Below, in pieces: positions 1-6,083 of a stretch of 6,262 bases of DNA. Under the pieces are notes generated by a model, which was given only the letters and a program-made list of their open reading frames with translations, made no database searches and was not told the DNA's origin. Position 1 is the first letter of the stretch. The number at the start of each line of letters is the position of its first letter. Source of the DNA: JBCDIQ01 sp039024295 (GTDB lineage: Bacteria > Bacteroidota > Bacteroidia > J057); assembly GCA_039024295.1 (NCBI GenBank), contig JBCDIQ010000344.1, positions 1-6,262 of the forward strand, written 5' to 3'. A program made the translations under genes and the position numbers.

Positions 1-1
1 C

Positions 2-1228
2 CTGCTTGTAATAAGCTTCCTTTTTTTAGCAACACAGGCTCAAGCCCAGTATGCAACCTGCACGGGCGTCCGTTTTTATGCGCCGATTTTTGCTAATGTT
101 GATTCAACAATAGGGGTTCAATTCGGTCAGAATACAACAGTGGGAGGCGTAACGCAGGACCTGCTGATGGATATCTATGAACCACAAGGGGATACGGCCT
201 CCCGGCGACCTGTGATCGTTTTGGCATTCGGGGGTAGTTTTACCGAAGGCACTCGCAAACAGCTTTCCGAGCTTTGCATCAACTATGCCCGTTACGGCTA
301 CGTGGCCGCCACGATTGATTACCGGATCATAGACGATATTTTCCAGGTACTAGATACAGCGGCACTCGCCAGCGTTGTAGCTGGTGCTGCCAGTGACATG
401 AAAGCTGCTATTCGCTTTTTTAGAGAAGATGCTGCCACCAGCAATGTGTATAAAGTCAATCCTGATTTTATTGCTGCTGGGGGGATTTCCTCCGGGGCTA
501 TTGCCGCGCTCAATACTGCGTATGTAGATTCTGTGGGCACCCTTCCAGCTTTTGTGAAAACTGCCTTGGATCAAAATGGGGGATTTGATGGAAACAGTAG
601 CGCAAATACCCAGTACAGTTTTCAACCTCAGGCAGTCATTTCCTTTTCAGGTGCTTTGAACGATGTCATGGTCATGGATGCCGACGATCCGCCTCTTTAT
701 ATGGTCCATGATGACCAGGACGATATTGTTCCATTCGGTAGCAAAACCATTCCAGTGAGTTTTCTCTACACCGTATTTTTGGAAGGAAGCCAATCCATGT
801 ACACCCGTTTACAAGCATTAGGGGTTAAGTCTTCCTTAGTGGTTATTCCAAATAGCCCTGCGCACGTGAGTTATTTTGGTGACCCTAACAGCCAATTTCG
901 AGATTCTGTGTTTAATGCCTCGGTACGATTTATCGCCAATGAGTACTGTGGGCAGACCGTGAGTGTGAAGGATAAACTGCCTCCCCAATCCATAACAGTT
1001 TATCCCAATCCCGCTGAGGGCAATGTATATGTAGGCCTGGGAGAAATCAAAGGACCTCTTTCTATTGAAGTGATAGACCCCATGGGACGTGTCAGAAAAG
1101 CTAACTTGGAAAGAGAAGTTGATGAGTGGGAAATTGAGGAAAATTGGTTTAGCCCGGGATTAAACCTGGTAAGGATCACGGGGCCAGGAATCGCTTCTCC
1201 TGTCACAAAAAAGATCATTCATCAATAA
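2..1228 (+). CDS. Secreted alpha/beta-hydrolase (esterase-like) with T9SS C-terminal sorting domain, 5'-truncated by the window
   Basis: The frame is open from base 2, so the GTG at 140 is internal and the true start lies outside the window; 408 residues are visible. Visible residues 1-15 (LLVISFLFLATQAQA) look like the end of a signal peptide. An alpha/beta-hydrolase domain follows: an oxyanion-loop-like GGSF (77-80), nucleophile elbow GISSG with Ser163 (codon 488-490), probable acid Asp240 in HDDQDDIVP, and probable His288 in SPAHVSYFG. This resembles the secreted esterase/lipase group (Abhydrolase_3/BD-FAE-like). Oddly, the His of the usual HGG motif is Phe here (AFGGSF). From about residue 325 a type A sorting domain begins (VYPNP, then IDPMGR, ending KKIIHQ), which predicts export across the outer membrane by T9SS and then surface attachment or release. 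The substrate cannot be inferred; an acyl or carbohydrate ester is plausible. The gene converges on the lipoprotein gene. Confidence 0.88.
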   Translation: MLVISFLFLATQAQAQYATCTGVRFYAPIFANVDSTIGVQFGQNTTVGGVTQDLLMDIYEPQGDTASRRPVIVLAFGGSFTEGTRKQLSELCINYARYGYVAATIDYRIIDDIFQVLDTAALASVVAGAASDMKAAIRFFREDAATSNVYKVNPDFIAAGGISSGAIAALNTAYVDSVGTLPAFVKTALDQNGGFDGNSSANTQYSFQPQAVISFSGALNDVMVMDADDPPLYMVHDDQDDIVPFGSKTIPVSFLYTVFLEGSQSMYTRLQALGVKSSLVVIPNSPAHVSYFGDPNSQFRDSVFNASVRFIANEYCGQTVSVKDKLPPQSITVYPNPAEGNVYVGLGEIKGPLSIEVIDPMGRVRKANLEREVDEWEIEENWFSPGLNLVRITGPGIASPVTKKIIHQ

Positions 1229-1257
1229 AAAATGGCCTCAGCAACAGCTGAGGCCAT
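1227..1257 (-). terminator. Rho-independent terminator of the lipoprotein gene
   Basis: A perfect 11-bp stem (1232-1242 paired with 1247-1257, arm ATGGCCTCAGC) closes a 4-base AACA loop. Read on the minus strand it is followed at once by six T residues (1232-1227), the classic intrinsic terminator layout, 23 bases after the lipoprotein stop codon. On the plus strand the hairpin is followed by GTCAAAATGG, with no T-tract, so termination of the hydrolase transcript here is less certain. The T-tract overlaps the hydrolase stop codon, so the two convergent genes are packed tightly. Confidence 0.85.
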
Positions 1258-1280
1258 GTCAAAATGGGGTAATATTCGTT

Positions 1281-1844
1281 TTAACGTGTCATGGTGTAGG
1301 TTACATCAGCATCTATATCAGTGGTACCCATAGGGGATACTGTGACAGTATCCAACACCCACCTGAGGATCATGGAATCAGCCGTAAGTTTTTGAATTTC
1401 ACCTGCTTGAGCTCCACCGGCTCCGCCGGCTGAACTGAGAATGGTAAGCATATTGCCATTTCGTACATAGGTACCGTTACCCACATAGTTAATGTCTGGA
1501 ATTTCCTGGGTGAAAGTTTGTGACAATACTGTATTGGTTAAGCGGACGCTGTAACCTCCTTGAGAGACGAACTCGTTGGGGTTCTCTTTGAATTCAAGGT
1601 TAGAATTGATGTTGAAACCTACTCCAACAAATGAGGTGGTAGTTGGGGTAAACCCTGGACCTGAAGTAGTTGAGGTTCCTGTATAATCAAGTCCGGTCAA
1701 TGTCCAAACTCCAACTATACTGTTAGGGTCTCCATTTCCTGTTCCCATGTTTGTGGTAGGATCATCATCATCGTCATTGTTACATCCAGCAACAAAAACA
1801 ACAGACGCCAATAGCATCATGAATAACACTCGGTAAATCTTCAT
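1281..1844 (-). CDS. Lipocalin-like lipoprotein, probably surface-exposed
   Basis: 187 residues starting at ATG. Residues 1-20 form a lipoprotein signal peptide ending in the lipobox VAGC, so Cys21 is the predicted lipidated residue. It is followed by NNDDDDD; an acidic stretch just after the cysteine is known to act as an outer-surface export signal for Bacteroidota lipoproteins, so surface exposure is inferred. After a Thr/Gly/Asn linker, residues 42-187 have the pattern of small Bacteroidota lipocalin-like domains: an opening VGVWTLTG strand, central GNGTYVRNGNMLTI, then KLTADSMILRW and a closing VTYTMTR. This suggests a small beta-barrel. The ligand and function are unknown. There is no Shine-Dalgarno sequence, as is usual in the phylum. 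It follows batA by 110 bases, with its own promoter-like sequence and a strong terminator, so it is probably monocistronic. Confidence 0.85.
   Translation of the reverse strand: MKIYRVLFMMLLASVVFVAGCNNDDDDDPTTNMGTGNGDPNSIVGVWTLTGLDYTGTSTTSGPGFTPTTTSFVGVGFNINSNLEFKENPNEFVSQGGYSVRLTNTVLSQTFTQEIPDINYVGNGTYVRNGNMLTILSSAGGAGGAQAGEIQKLTADSMILRWVLDTVTVSPMGTTDIDADVTYTMTR
1761..1775 (-). repeat. Short GAT triplet repeat encoding the Asp run
   Basis: Four tandem GAT codons plus one GAC (minus strand) encode Asp24-Asp28, just after the lipid-anchored cysteine of the lipoprotein. A perfect tandem triplet can change length by slippage without shifting the frame, which would lengthen or shorten the acidic run. 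Whether it varies cannot be seen in one sequence. Confidence 0.6.
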
Positions 1845-1873
1845 TTTGTGGAAAGTTAATTGTTAAATAAGTC

Positions 1874-1897
1874 CCAAGGGTAGACAATTCTCCTTGG
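1874..1897. repeat. Weak inverted repeat in the lipoprotein leader
   Basis: CCAAGG (1874-1879) and CCTTGG (1892-1897) are exact reverse complements separated by 12 bases. They lie between the predicted promoter and the ATG of the lipoprotein gene, so they would fall in its 5' untranslated region. No T-tract follows, so this is not a good terminator for batA. It could be an operator or a leader hairpin, or chance. Confidence 0.25.
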
Positions 1898-1917
1898 ATA
1901 AGCTTTCTAAATATGAG

Positions 1918-1949
1918 CTAAATTATATATTTAGCCAGAAAGTCCCAAA
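1918..1949 (-). promoter_or_regulatory. Candidate Bacteroidota-type promoter for the lipoprotein gene
   Basis: On the minus strand TTTG (1949-1946) and TAATTTAG (1925-1918) are separated by 20 bases. The known Bacteroidota housekeeping promoter has a -33 TTTG/TTG and a -7 TAnnTTTG with a spacer of about 17-23 bases; this copy differs from the -7 consensus at one position. The surroundings are AT-rich, and the site lies about 75 bases before the ATG. This is a consensus match by eye only. Confidence 0.4.
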
Positions 1950-1954
1950 TGTCC

Positions 1955-2944
1955 CTAAATTTCTAAAGGATTAAACACAAAAGTTACCATCAGCAAAAAT
2001 GAGGTGGCAAGTAATCCAAGCGCAATTTTCAGAAAAATGGGATAATAGTCTGTGACCTGTCGGAAGTTTTCTTCGGTTATACTTTGTTTTTCCAGTTTCG
2101 AAATCGAGTCAAATATCCCAGCTAGCCGCTCTTTGTCATCTGCCCGAAAATAGGTTCCATCGGTAATCTGAGCTATTTTTTTTAGGGTTACTTCATCCAG
2201 TTCCGAGTTCAATGGGGTGGGATTAGAGCCTGAGTTTTTTGCCCTGCCTATGCCAATACAGTAAATACGCACCTTGAATTCTCTGGCCAGCTTGGCAGCA
2301 GTAATGGGATCTATCTGCCCTCGGTTGCTGGCCCCATCGGTTAGCAGGATCATGATTCTGGAAGGACTTTCGCTTTCCTTTAGGCGGTTAATTCCAGTAG
2401 CAATGGCTGAACCAATAGCAGTGCCTTGCTTGGGAAGAATGGTAAAGTTAATGCCATCAATTAGCCTGAATAAGAGGCTGTAGTCAAGGGTAAGGGGGGC
2501 ATAACTGAACGCATCTTCTGCAAATAACACCATGCCTATCCGGTCACCTTCTCGACCTTCCACGAACCTTTTCGCTTGCTTTTTGGCTACCTCCAACCGG
2601 TTAGGCGTAAAATCCTGCGTTTCCATGCTGCCACTGGTATCCAAGAGCAGCATGATGTCAATGCCTTGGGTATTTCGAATGTTGAGGGTCTGTGCACTTT
2701 GTGGTCTGGCAAGGGCCAAAATCAGCAAACTTATCCCAAGGAGTTGCAACACAATAGGAACATGCCGCAGCCAGGTCAAATTCCACTTAGGACGTTTTAG
2801 GGTGTTGGGGTCATAACTCAGGTGGATGATGAGTCGTTTTGGGGCAAACCACAGCTTGTACCACACCAAATAGGCGGGAACCAGCAGTAGCAACGTCAAA
2901 TAGACAGGAGCTGCGAAATATTCTATTTGAAAATCTTGAGGCAA
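1955..2944 (-). CDS. batA: BatA-like von Willebrand factor A domain membrane protein
   Basis: 329 residues, the usual BatA size. Two N-terminal membrane segments (about 14-33 and 62-79, the second ending in the family-typical LALARPQ), a VWA domain (about 94-285) and a C-terminal membrane segment (about 304-324) give BatA topology. The metal-binding MIDAS site is complete: DTSGS (Asp102, Ser104, Ser106), Thr175 in KQGTAIGSA and Asp203 in LLTDG. Bat proteins (named for Bacteroides aerotolerance) are inner-membrane proteins tied to stress tolerance and envelope integrity; their molecular job is unsettled. The start is inferred as TTG: an in-frame TAG at 2965-2963 closes the frame upstream, and the first in-frame ATG (Met98) would remove both N-terminal membrane segments. 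batA normally sits with moxR, a DUF58 gene, batB, batC and batD; here it follows yciH by 50 bases and no other bat gene is present. BatB is a less likely alternative. Confidence 0.88.
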   Translation of the reverse strand: MPQDFQIEYFAAPVYLTLLLLVPAYLVWYKLWFAPKRLIIHLSYDPNTLKRPKWNLTWLRHVPIVLQLLGISLLILALARPQSAQTLNIRNTQGIDIMLLLDTSGSMETQDFTPNRLEVAKKQAKRFVEGREGDRIGMVLFAEDAFSYAPLTLDYSLLFRLIDGINFTILPKQGTAIGSAIATGINRLKESESPSRIMILLTDGASNRGQIDPITAAKLAREFKVRIYCIGIGRAKNSGSNPTPLNSELDEVTLKKIAQITDGTYFRADDKERLAGIFDSISKLEKQSITEENFRQVTDYYPIFLKIALGLLATSFLLMVTFVFNPLEI

Positions 2945-2973
2945 GTGGGAGAAATTTAGCTTCTAGCATTCAG

Positions 2974-2990
2974 GTGTTAAGAGGTAACAC
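2974..2990. repeat. Hairpin in the yciH-batA spacer
   Basis: GTGTTA (2974-2979) and TAACAC (2985-2990) pair exactly around a 5-base loop, starting four bases after the yciH stop codon. No T-tract follows on the minus strand, so a normal intrinsic terminator is unlikely. It could be an mRNA processing or stability element between two co-transcribed genes, or a partial attenuator. Confidence 0.4.
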
Positions 2991-2994
2991 TCAA

Positions 2995-3330
2995 TTATCC
3001 CCCAACAAATTTATACCGATACCCCAATCGCTCAAGTTCTGTTCCTACTTTTTCCCTGAAGTCTCCTTGAAGGATTATTTCTCCGTTTTTGGTAGAGCCT
3101 CCACATCCACATTTTGACTTGAGGGATTTTCCTAAGTCTTTTAGGGCCTCATCGGGTCCTTCAAATTGATAAACAACCGTGGCGCGCTTATTCCCCTTTA
3201 AGCGATCCAGGCGAATTCGGAGGTTCTGCTTGTTAGGCGGGAGAAGTTCAGGTGCTTCCTGATCCTCCTCCCACTCGAATGAATTATCTGTGGAGTACAC
3301 GAGTCCTCCACGATTTTTTCGCTTTTTCAT
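2995..3330 (-). CDS. yciH: YciH/SUI1 (eIF1-like) translation factor
   Basis: 111 residues with an ATG start, the usual length for bacterial YciH. The N-terminus has the family-typical GLVYSTD (residues 9-15), then an acidic Glu/Asp/Pro linker, then a SUI1 fold (about 36-111): basic strand LRIRLDRLKGNKRATVV, the signature CGCGGSTKNGEIILQGDFREKV (around 74-95; Gly-rich turn then QGD-REKV) and a C-terminal GYRYKFVGG. SUI1/eIF1 proteins bind the small ribosomal subunit near the P site and monitor start-codon and initiator-tRNA choice; in E. coli, YciH has been linked to translation inhibition under stress. A cytosolic role is expected. It may share an mRNA with batA downstream. The gene has no Shine-Dalgarno sequence. 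Confidence 0.93.
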   Translation of the reverse strand: MKKRKNRGGLVYSTDNSFEWEEDQEAPELLPPNKQNLRIRLDRLKGNKRATVVYQFEGPDEALKDLGKSLKSKCGCGGSTKNGEIILQGDFREKVGTELERLGYRYKFVGG

Positions 3331-3434
3331 AGGACCAAATTTGCCTCAATTTCTTAAAAAGTCACCAATAAGCCGAATACTAGTGCTTCCAGAACTAAAT
3401 CGTTGGCCGTTATAGCTCGCCTTTTTCGCGTATC

Positions 3435-3450
3435 TGCCGATAGGTCGGCA
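3435..3450. repeat. Palindromic hairpin in the receptor-yciH spacer
   Basis: TGCCGA (3435-3440) and TCGGCA (3445-3450) pair perfectly around a TAGG loop. It is GC-rich relative to the spacer and has no T-tract on either strand, so it is not a canonical terminator. It sits 27 bases from the terminator hairpin at 3477-3492; together they make this 233-base spacer unusually palindrome-rich. Confidence 0.5.
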
Positions 3451-3465
3451 TCTGGGATCTACGTC

Positions 3466-3501
3466 AAAAAAGTATCGCCTAGCACGCTAGGCTCAACTTT
3501 T
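3466..3501 (-). terminator. Probable rho-independent terminator of the TonB receptor gene
   Basis: A core stem GCCTAGC (3477-3483)/GCTAGGC (3486-3492) is extended, after a 3x3 mismatched internal loop, by an outer 6-bp stem AAAAGT (3468-3473)/ACTTTT (3496-3501). On the minus strand the 3' arm runs straight into a six-T tract (3471-3466), about 60 bases past the receptor stop codon. In the other direction the arm ends in TTTTC, so it could act weakly both ways. The 2-base apical loop means the top pair probably opens to a tetraloop. Confidence 0.55.
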
Positions 3502-3563
3502 CTTCCTTGACCCATACGAAAACTCCTTCGCTCTAATTGGCAAAATTCTTTTTTCTGTAAGCA

Positions 3564-5927
3564 CTAATAAGAAACGGTGATGCCTAAACTTGGCAAGATG
3601 GGCAACTGATACACCGGTTCAAACCTGATACGGTCAAAATAGAATATATTTTGGCGGTCATAGGTATTGACAAGGGTTCCATTTGCTTCGATCAAGACCT
3701 TGTTTCTAATGACCCAATTTCGCTTGACTGACAGGTCCAAACGGTGAAAATAGGGGAGGCGCCCTCCATTTAGGTCATCACTCAGCAAAAGTCCGAGTTG
3801 GCCATTCTGGTTGAGCACATCGGTTTGGGCACCATCATCCAGAAAGGTGACCTTTTCAAAGTAGCCTTGTGTCTGGGTAAAGGGAAATCCAGAACCCATG
3901 GTCCACCTGAGCGAAAATTCCCAGGCATGTACCTTGAATTTTGGTGGGCGTTTTTGTTCTCCATCATCGTAATAGCTAAATCGCTTGAGTCGGTAGGCTG
4001 CCACGATGTTTATATTATGTCGTCTGTCAAATACAGGAGGATATTCTCGAATGAAATCATCTCTCGTAACCCTGGAGAGACCATATGTACCGTAAAGGTA
4101 CAACTCAGGGGTTGCATACTTAAGCACAAGGTCCACGCCGCGGGCAAGACCAGTTTCAGTAATAAAATTGGGGTCCTCAGGGAAGATCTTATCCCGGTTG
4201 ATGTTGGTCAACTGGGTAAAATCCTTCATCCAAAGTTCTACGGTTGTAGAAAGGTTGGGCAGAAGCTCTACTTCCACTCCAGCCAGGGCATGGAAAGCAG
4301 TTTGAAGGTTGTGGTCGTTTATGCGATTGGCCAGGGAAGAGGGGGCTGATAGAAACCCCTGGAATAGGTTCACAACATCTCGGTCGGAACCAGCTGAAAG
4401 TAGGTTCTGGGTAAACCAACCGGTTGCCCCACTGAAACTCACCCTGGGGAGGTTTATTTTTACCCGCAGGCGTGGTTCCAGGGCAAAATGTGCCTGATCG
4501 TTGAAGTAATGGGCACGAAGGCTGGGCTCGATGACCGCTAGGTCCTTCAAGGAGTCCAAATCCCCGCCCCCAAAGGATCGGCTTTGGATCACCTTTTTAT
4601 ATTTTACGTAGGGAGCAAGTTCGGTATTATTTGCCTCTTGCTGGGTCCTGAAGCCAAATGAGTTGGTGAACTCATAATCGGTTCTGAATCCCAGGAACAT
4701 GATCCCTGCATTTATTTCATCTACCGAATTTACGATGTAGCTTACATCCAGGCCTCCATTAAATCCACTGATGGAACTGTTTCGGGGGAAGGCTTCTGTA
4801 TCACTGGTAAGAGAGGTCTCGTAATTTGATACGGCCATATTACCCCGAATAATGGCACCTGCACCCTCTGGTAACAGCATAAAGTTGGCTCCTCCACCGG
4901 AAGCGCGCCAGTTGATGCTTGCCGGAAAGCCGTAGTTTACGTTGTCTACATGTCGGAAACCGAAGATATTGGCAAAGTTCACCCCATCGGACATGGTTAA
5001 TTTGCCATAAATGTCCAGGAAGTTAAACGGTAGGCCTATGCTGTCATTGATATAGGGGTACAGCTCATTTGAAGTCTGGTCGATGTAGTTGTTCCGGACA
5101 GAAGCCAGGAAGCTGGTTCCCCCACCTTGCTTTTTAGACCTCAACAAGGGGCCCTCCAGCAGTACATTGGAGGAAAATGGGTTAAAATTCACTTTGCCCC
5201 TGAATTTATTAAAGTTGCCGTTTCGGGTTTTTACGTCAATCACAGAGGAAATACGCCCCCCATAATTGGCTGGGAACCCGGCAGAATACACATCTGCAGT
5301 ACGGATATAATCGGGATCAAACACGCTGAATAAGCCGATGGAGTGAAAAGGACTGTACAGGATCATGCCATCTAATAGGGTCATATTTTGGATGGGGGTT
5401 CCCCCCCGAATGTAAACCTGGCCGCCTTGGTCGCCTGAGAAAACCACCCCAGGAAGTACTTGGATGTATTGTAATAAGTCAGGTGCGCCCACCGAAGGTA
5501 GCAGGTTGATGTCCTTTGCGGTAACCTCCACATTCCCAAGTTTTACTTCCTTGGTTTCAATCTTGCCATTTTGTGTAGCCGAAATCTCTACTTCATTGGT
5601 GTAAACGGCAACTTCTTGCATGACGAGCTTCACATTCACTCCTTTTTGCCCTTGCTTGATGGTTACCTGCTGCCGGACGGTGTCGTAACCTACATAAATG
5701 GCCCAAATCTGGTAGCTGCCAGGCTCCAGTCGGCTGATGCTGAAGATACCCTCGTCATTGGTGTAGGCTCCTTTTTTTATCTCAGGCAGGTAAACGGTAG
5801 CAGCTGGTAGGGGTTCCCCGTTTTGATCGATTACCACGCCTCTAATCTGGCTTCCTTGGCCGATAAGTGAATTTGTCAGAAAAAGCAAAAATAGGCCAAA
5901 GCTGAATCGTAATATAGGTTGGATCAT
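3564..5927 (-). CDS. TonB-dependent outer-membrane receptor with N-terminal carboxypeptidase-regulatory-like domain
   Basis: 787 residues starting at ATG. A signal peptide (about 1-24, ending near IGQG) is followed by a CarboxypepD_reg-like beta-sandwich (about 27-105: IRGVVIDQNGEPLPAATVYL, then YTNDEGIFSI and YVGYDT). A possible TonB-box-like stretch TNEVEISA (110-117) precedes the plug domain (about 130-235), with its typical LLQYIQVLPGV, VYIRGG, LLDGM, and SAGFPANYGGRISSVIDVKTRNG. The rest (about 240-787) is the 22-strand-type barrel; the end has the expected YFHRLDLSVKRNW and a terminal Tyr. Such receptors take up large or scarce ligands (glycan, siderophore, vitamin, peptide) using TonB-ExbBD energy. 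It is shorter than most SusC proteins, and no SusD-type lipoprotein gene adjoins it, so it is not an ordinary SusCD transporter. The ligand cannot be told. No frameshift or missing segment was seen. Confidence 0.93.
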   Translation of the reverse strand: MIQPILRFSFGLFLLFLTNSLIGQGSQIRGVVIDQNGEPLPAATVYLPEIKKGAYTNDEGIFSISRLEPGSYQIWAIYVGYDTVRQQVTIKQGQKGVNVKLVMQEVAVYTNEVEISATQNGKIETKEVKLGNVEVTAKDINLLPSVGAPDLLQYIQVLPGVVFSGDQGGQVYIRGGTPIQNMTLLDGMILYSPFHSIGLFSVFDPDYIRTADVYSAGFPANYGGRISSVIDVKTRNGNFNKFRGKVNFNPFSSNVLLEGPLLRSKKQGGGTSFLASVRNNYIDQTSNELYPYINDSIGLPFNFLDIYGKLTMSDGVNFANIFGFRHVDNVNYGFPASINWRASGGGANFMLLPEGAGAIIRGNMAVSNYETSLTSDTEAFPRNSSISGFNGGLDVSYIVNSVDEINAGIMFLGFRTDYEFTNSFGFRTQQEANNTELAPYVKYKKVIQSRSFGGGDLDSLKDLAVIEPSLRAHYFNDQAHFALEPRLRVKINLPRVSFSGATGWFTQNLLSAGSDRDVVNLFQGFLSAPSSLANRINDHNLQTAFHALAGVEVELLPNLSTTVELWMKDFTQLTNINRDKIFPEDPNFITETGLARGVDLVLKYATPELYLYGTYGLSRVTRDDFIREYPPVFDRRHNINIVAAYRLKRFSYYDDGEQKRPPKFKVHAWEFSLRWTMGSGFPFTQTQGYFEKVTFLDDGAQTDVLNQNGQLGLLLSDDLNGGRLPYFHRLDLSVKRNWVIRNKVLIEANGTLVNTYDRQNIFYFDRIRFEPVYQLPILPSLGITVSY

Positions 5928-5966
5928 ATGGTGAAATTGGGTTGCGTAGGTAAAAGATGCGAAAGC

Positions 5967-5997
5967 GCAAGTTAGGTTGCATTATCCATGCAGCCAA
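5967..5997 (-). promoter_or_regulatory. Weak candidate promoter with an inverted repeat in its spacer (TonB receptor)
   Basis: On the minus strand TTG (5997-5995) and TAACTTGC (5974-5967) are 20 bases apart, a spacing that fits the Bacteroidota -33/-7 promoter, but the -7 box matches only four of six fixed positions. The spacer overlaps an imperfect inverted repeat (5975-5982 with 5988-5995, seven of eight pairs), which could be an operator. It is 40-70 bases from the receptor ATG. Low certainty. Confidence 0.22.
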
Positions 5998-6083
5998 GAG
6001 ACAAAAAAACGCATGAATTACGCGAAAAGTAGGGTGAGATTTGCTTTAATTTTCCCCTGTGGAACGCCTTTAGGTTGCCCTCT

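Noticed and set aside
319..625. Minus-strand open frames inside the hydrolase gene
   Set aside because: They are antisense to the alpha/beta-hydrolase nucleophile region, which is clearly coding on the plus strand.
2274..2816. Plus-strand open frames antisense to batA
   Set aside because: They overlap the MIDAS-containing BatA coding sequence, overlap each other in different frames and show no protein-family pattern.
2839..3117. Plus-strand 92-codon open frame spanning the batA-yciH junction
   Set aside because: It is antisense to the 5' end of batA and most of the conserved YciH C-terminal domain; its translation is low-complexity and unrecognised.
3477..3492. Possible CRISPR-like or tRNA-like structure from the paired palindromes
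   Set aside because: There is no repeated unit with spacers and no cloverleaf or anticodon arrangement; the stem is explained by a terminator.
3473..3529. Minus-strand ATG open frame of 18 codons crossing the terminator hairpin
   Set aside because: It begins within the receptor-yciH spacer and its codons run through the terminator stem and T-tract, so it is best explained by the hairpin sequence.
3798..4349. Plus-strand 183-codon open frame inside the TonB receptor gene
   Set aside because: It lies wholly antisense to a clear receptor coding region, its translation has no recognisable domain or signal, and its composition is what the complement of beta-barrel coding sequence gives.
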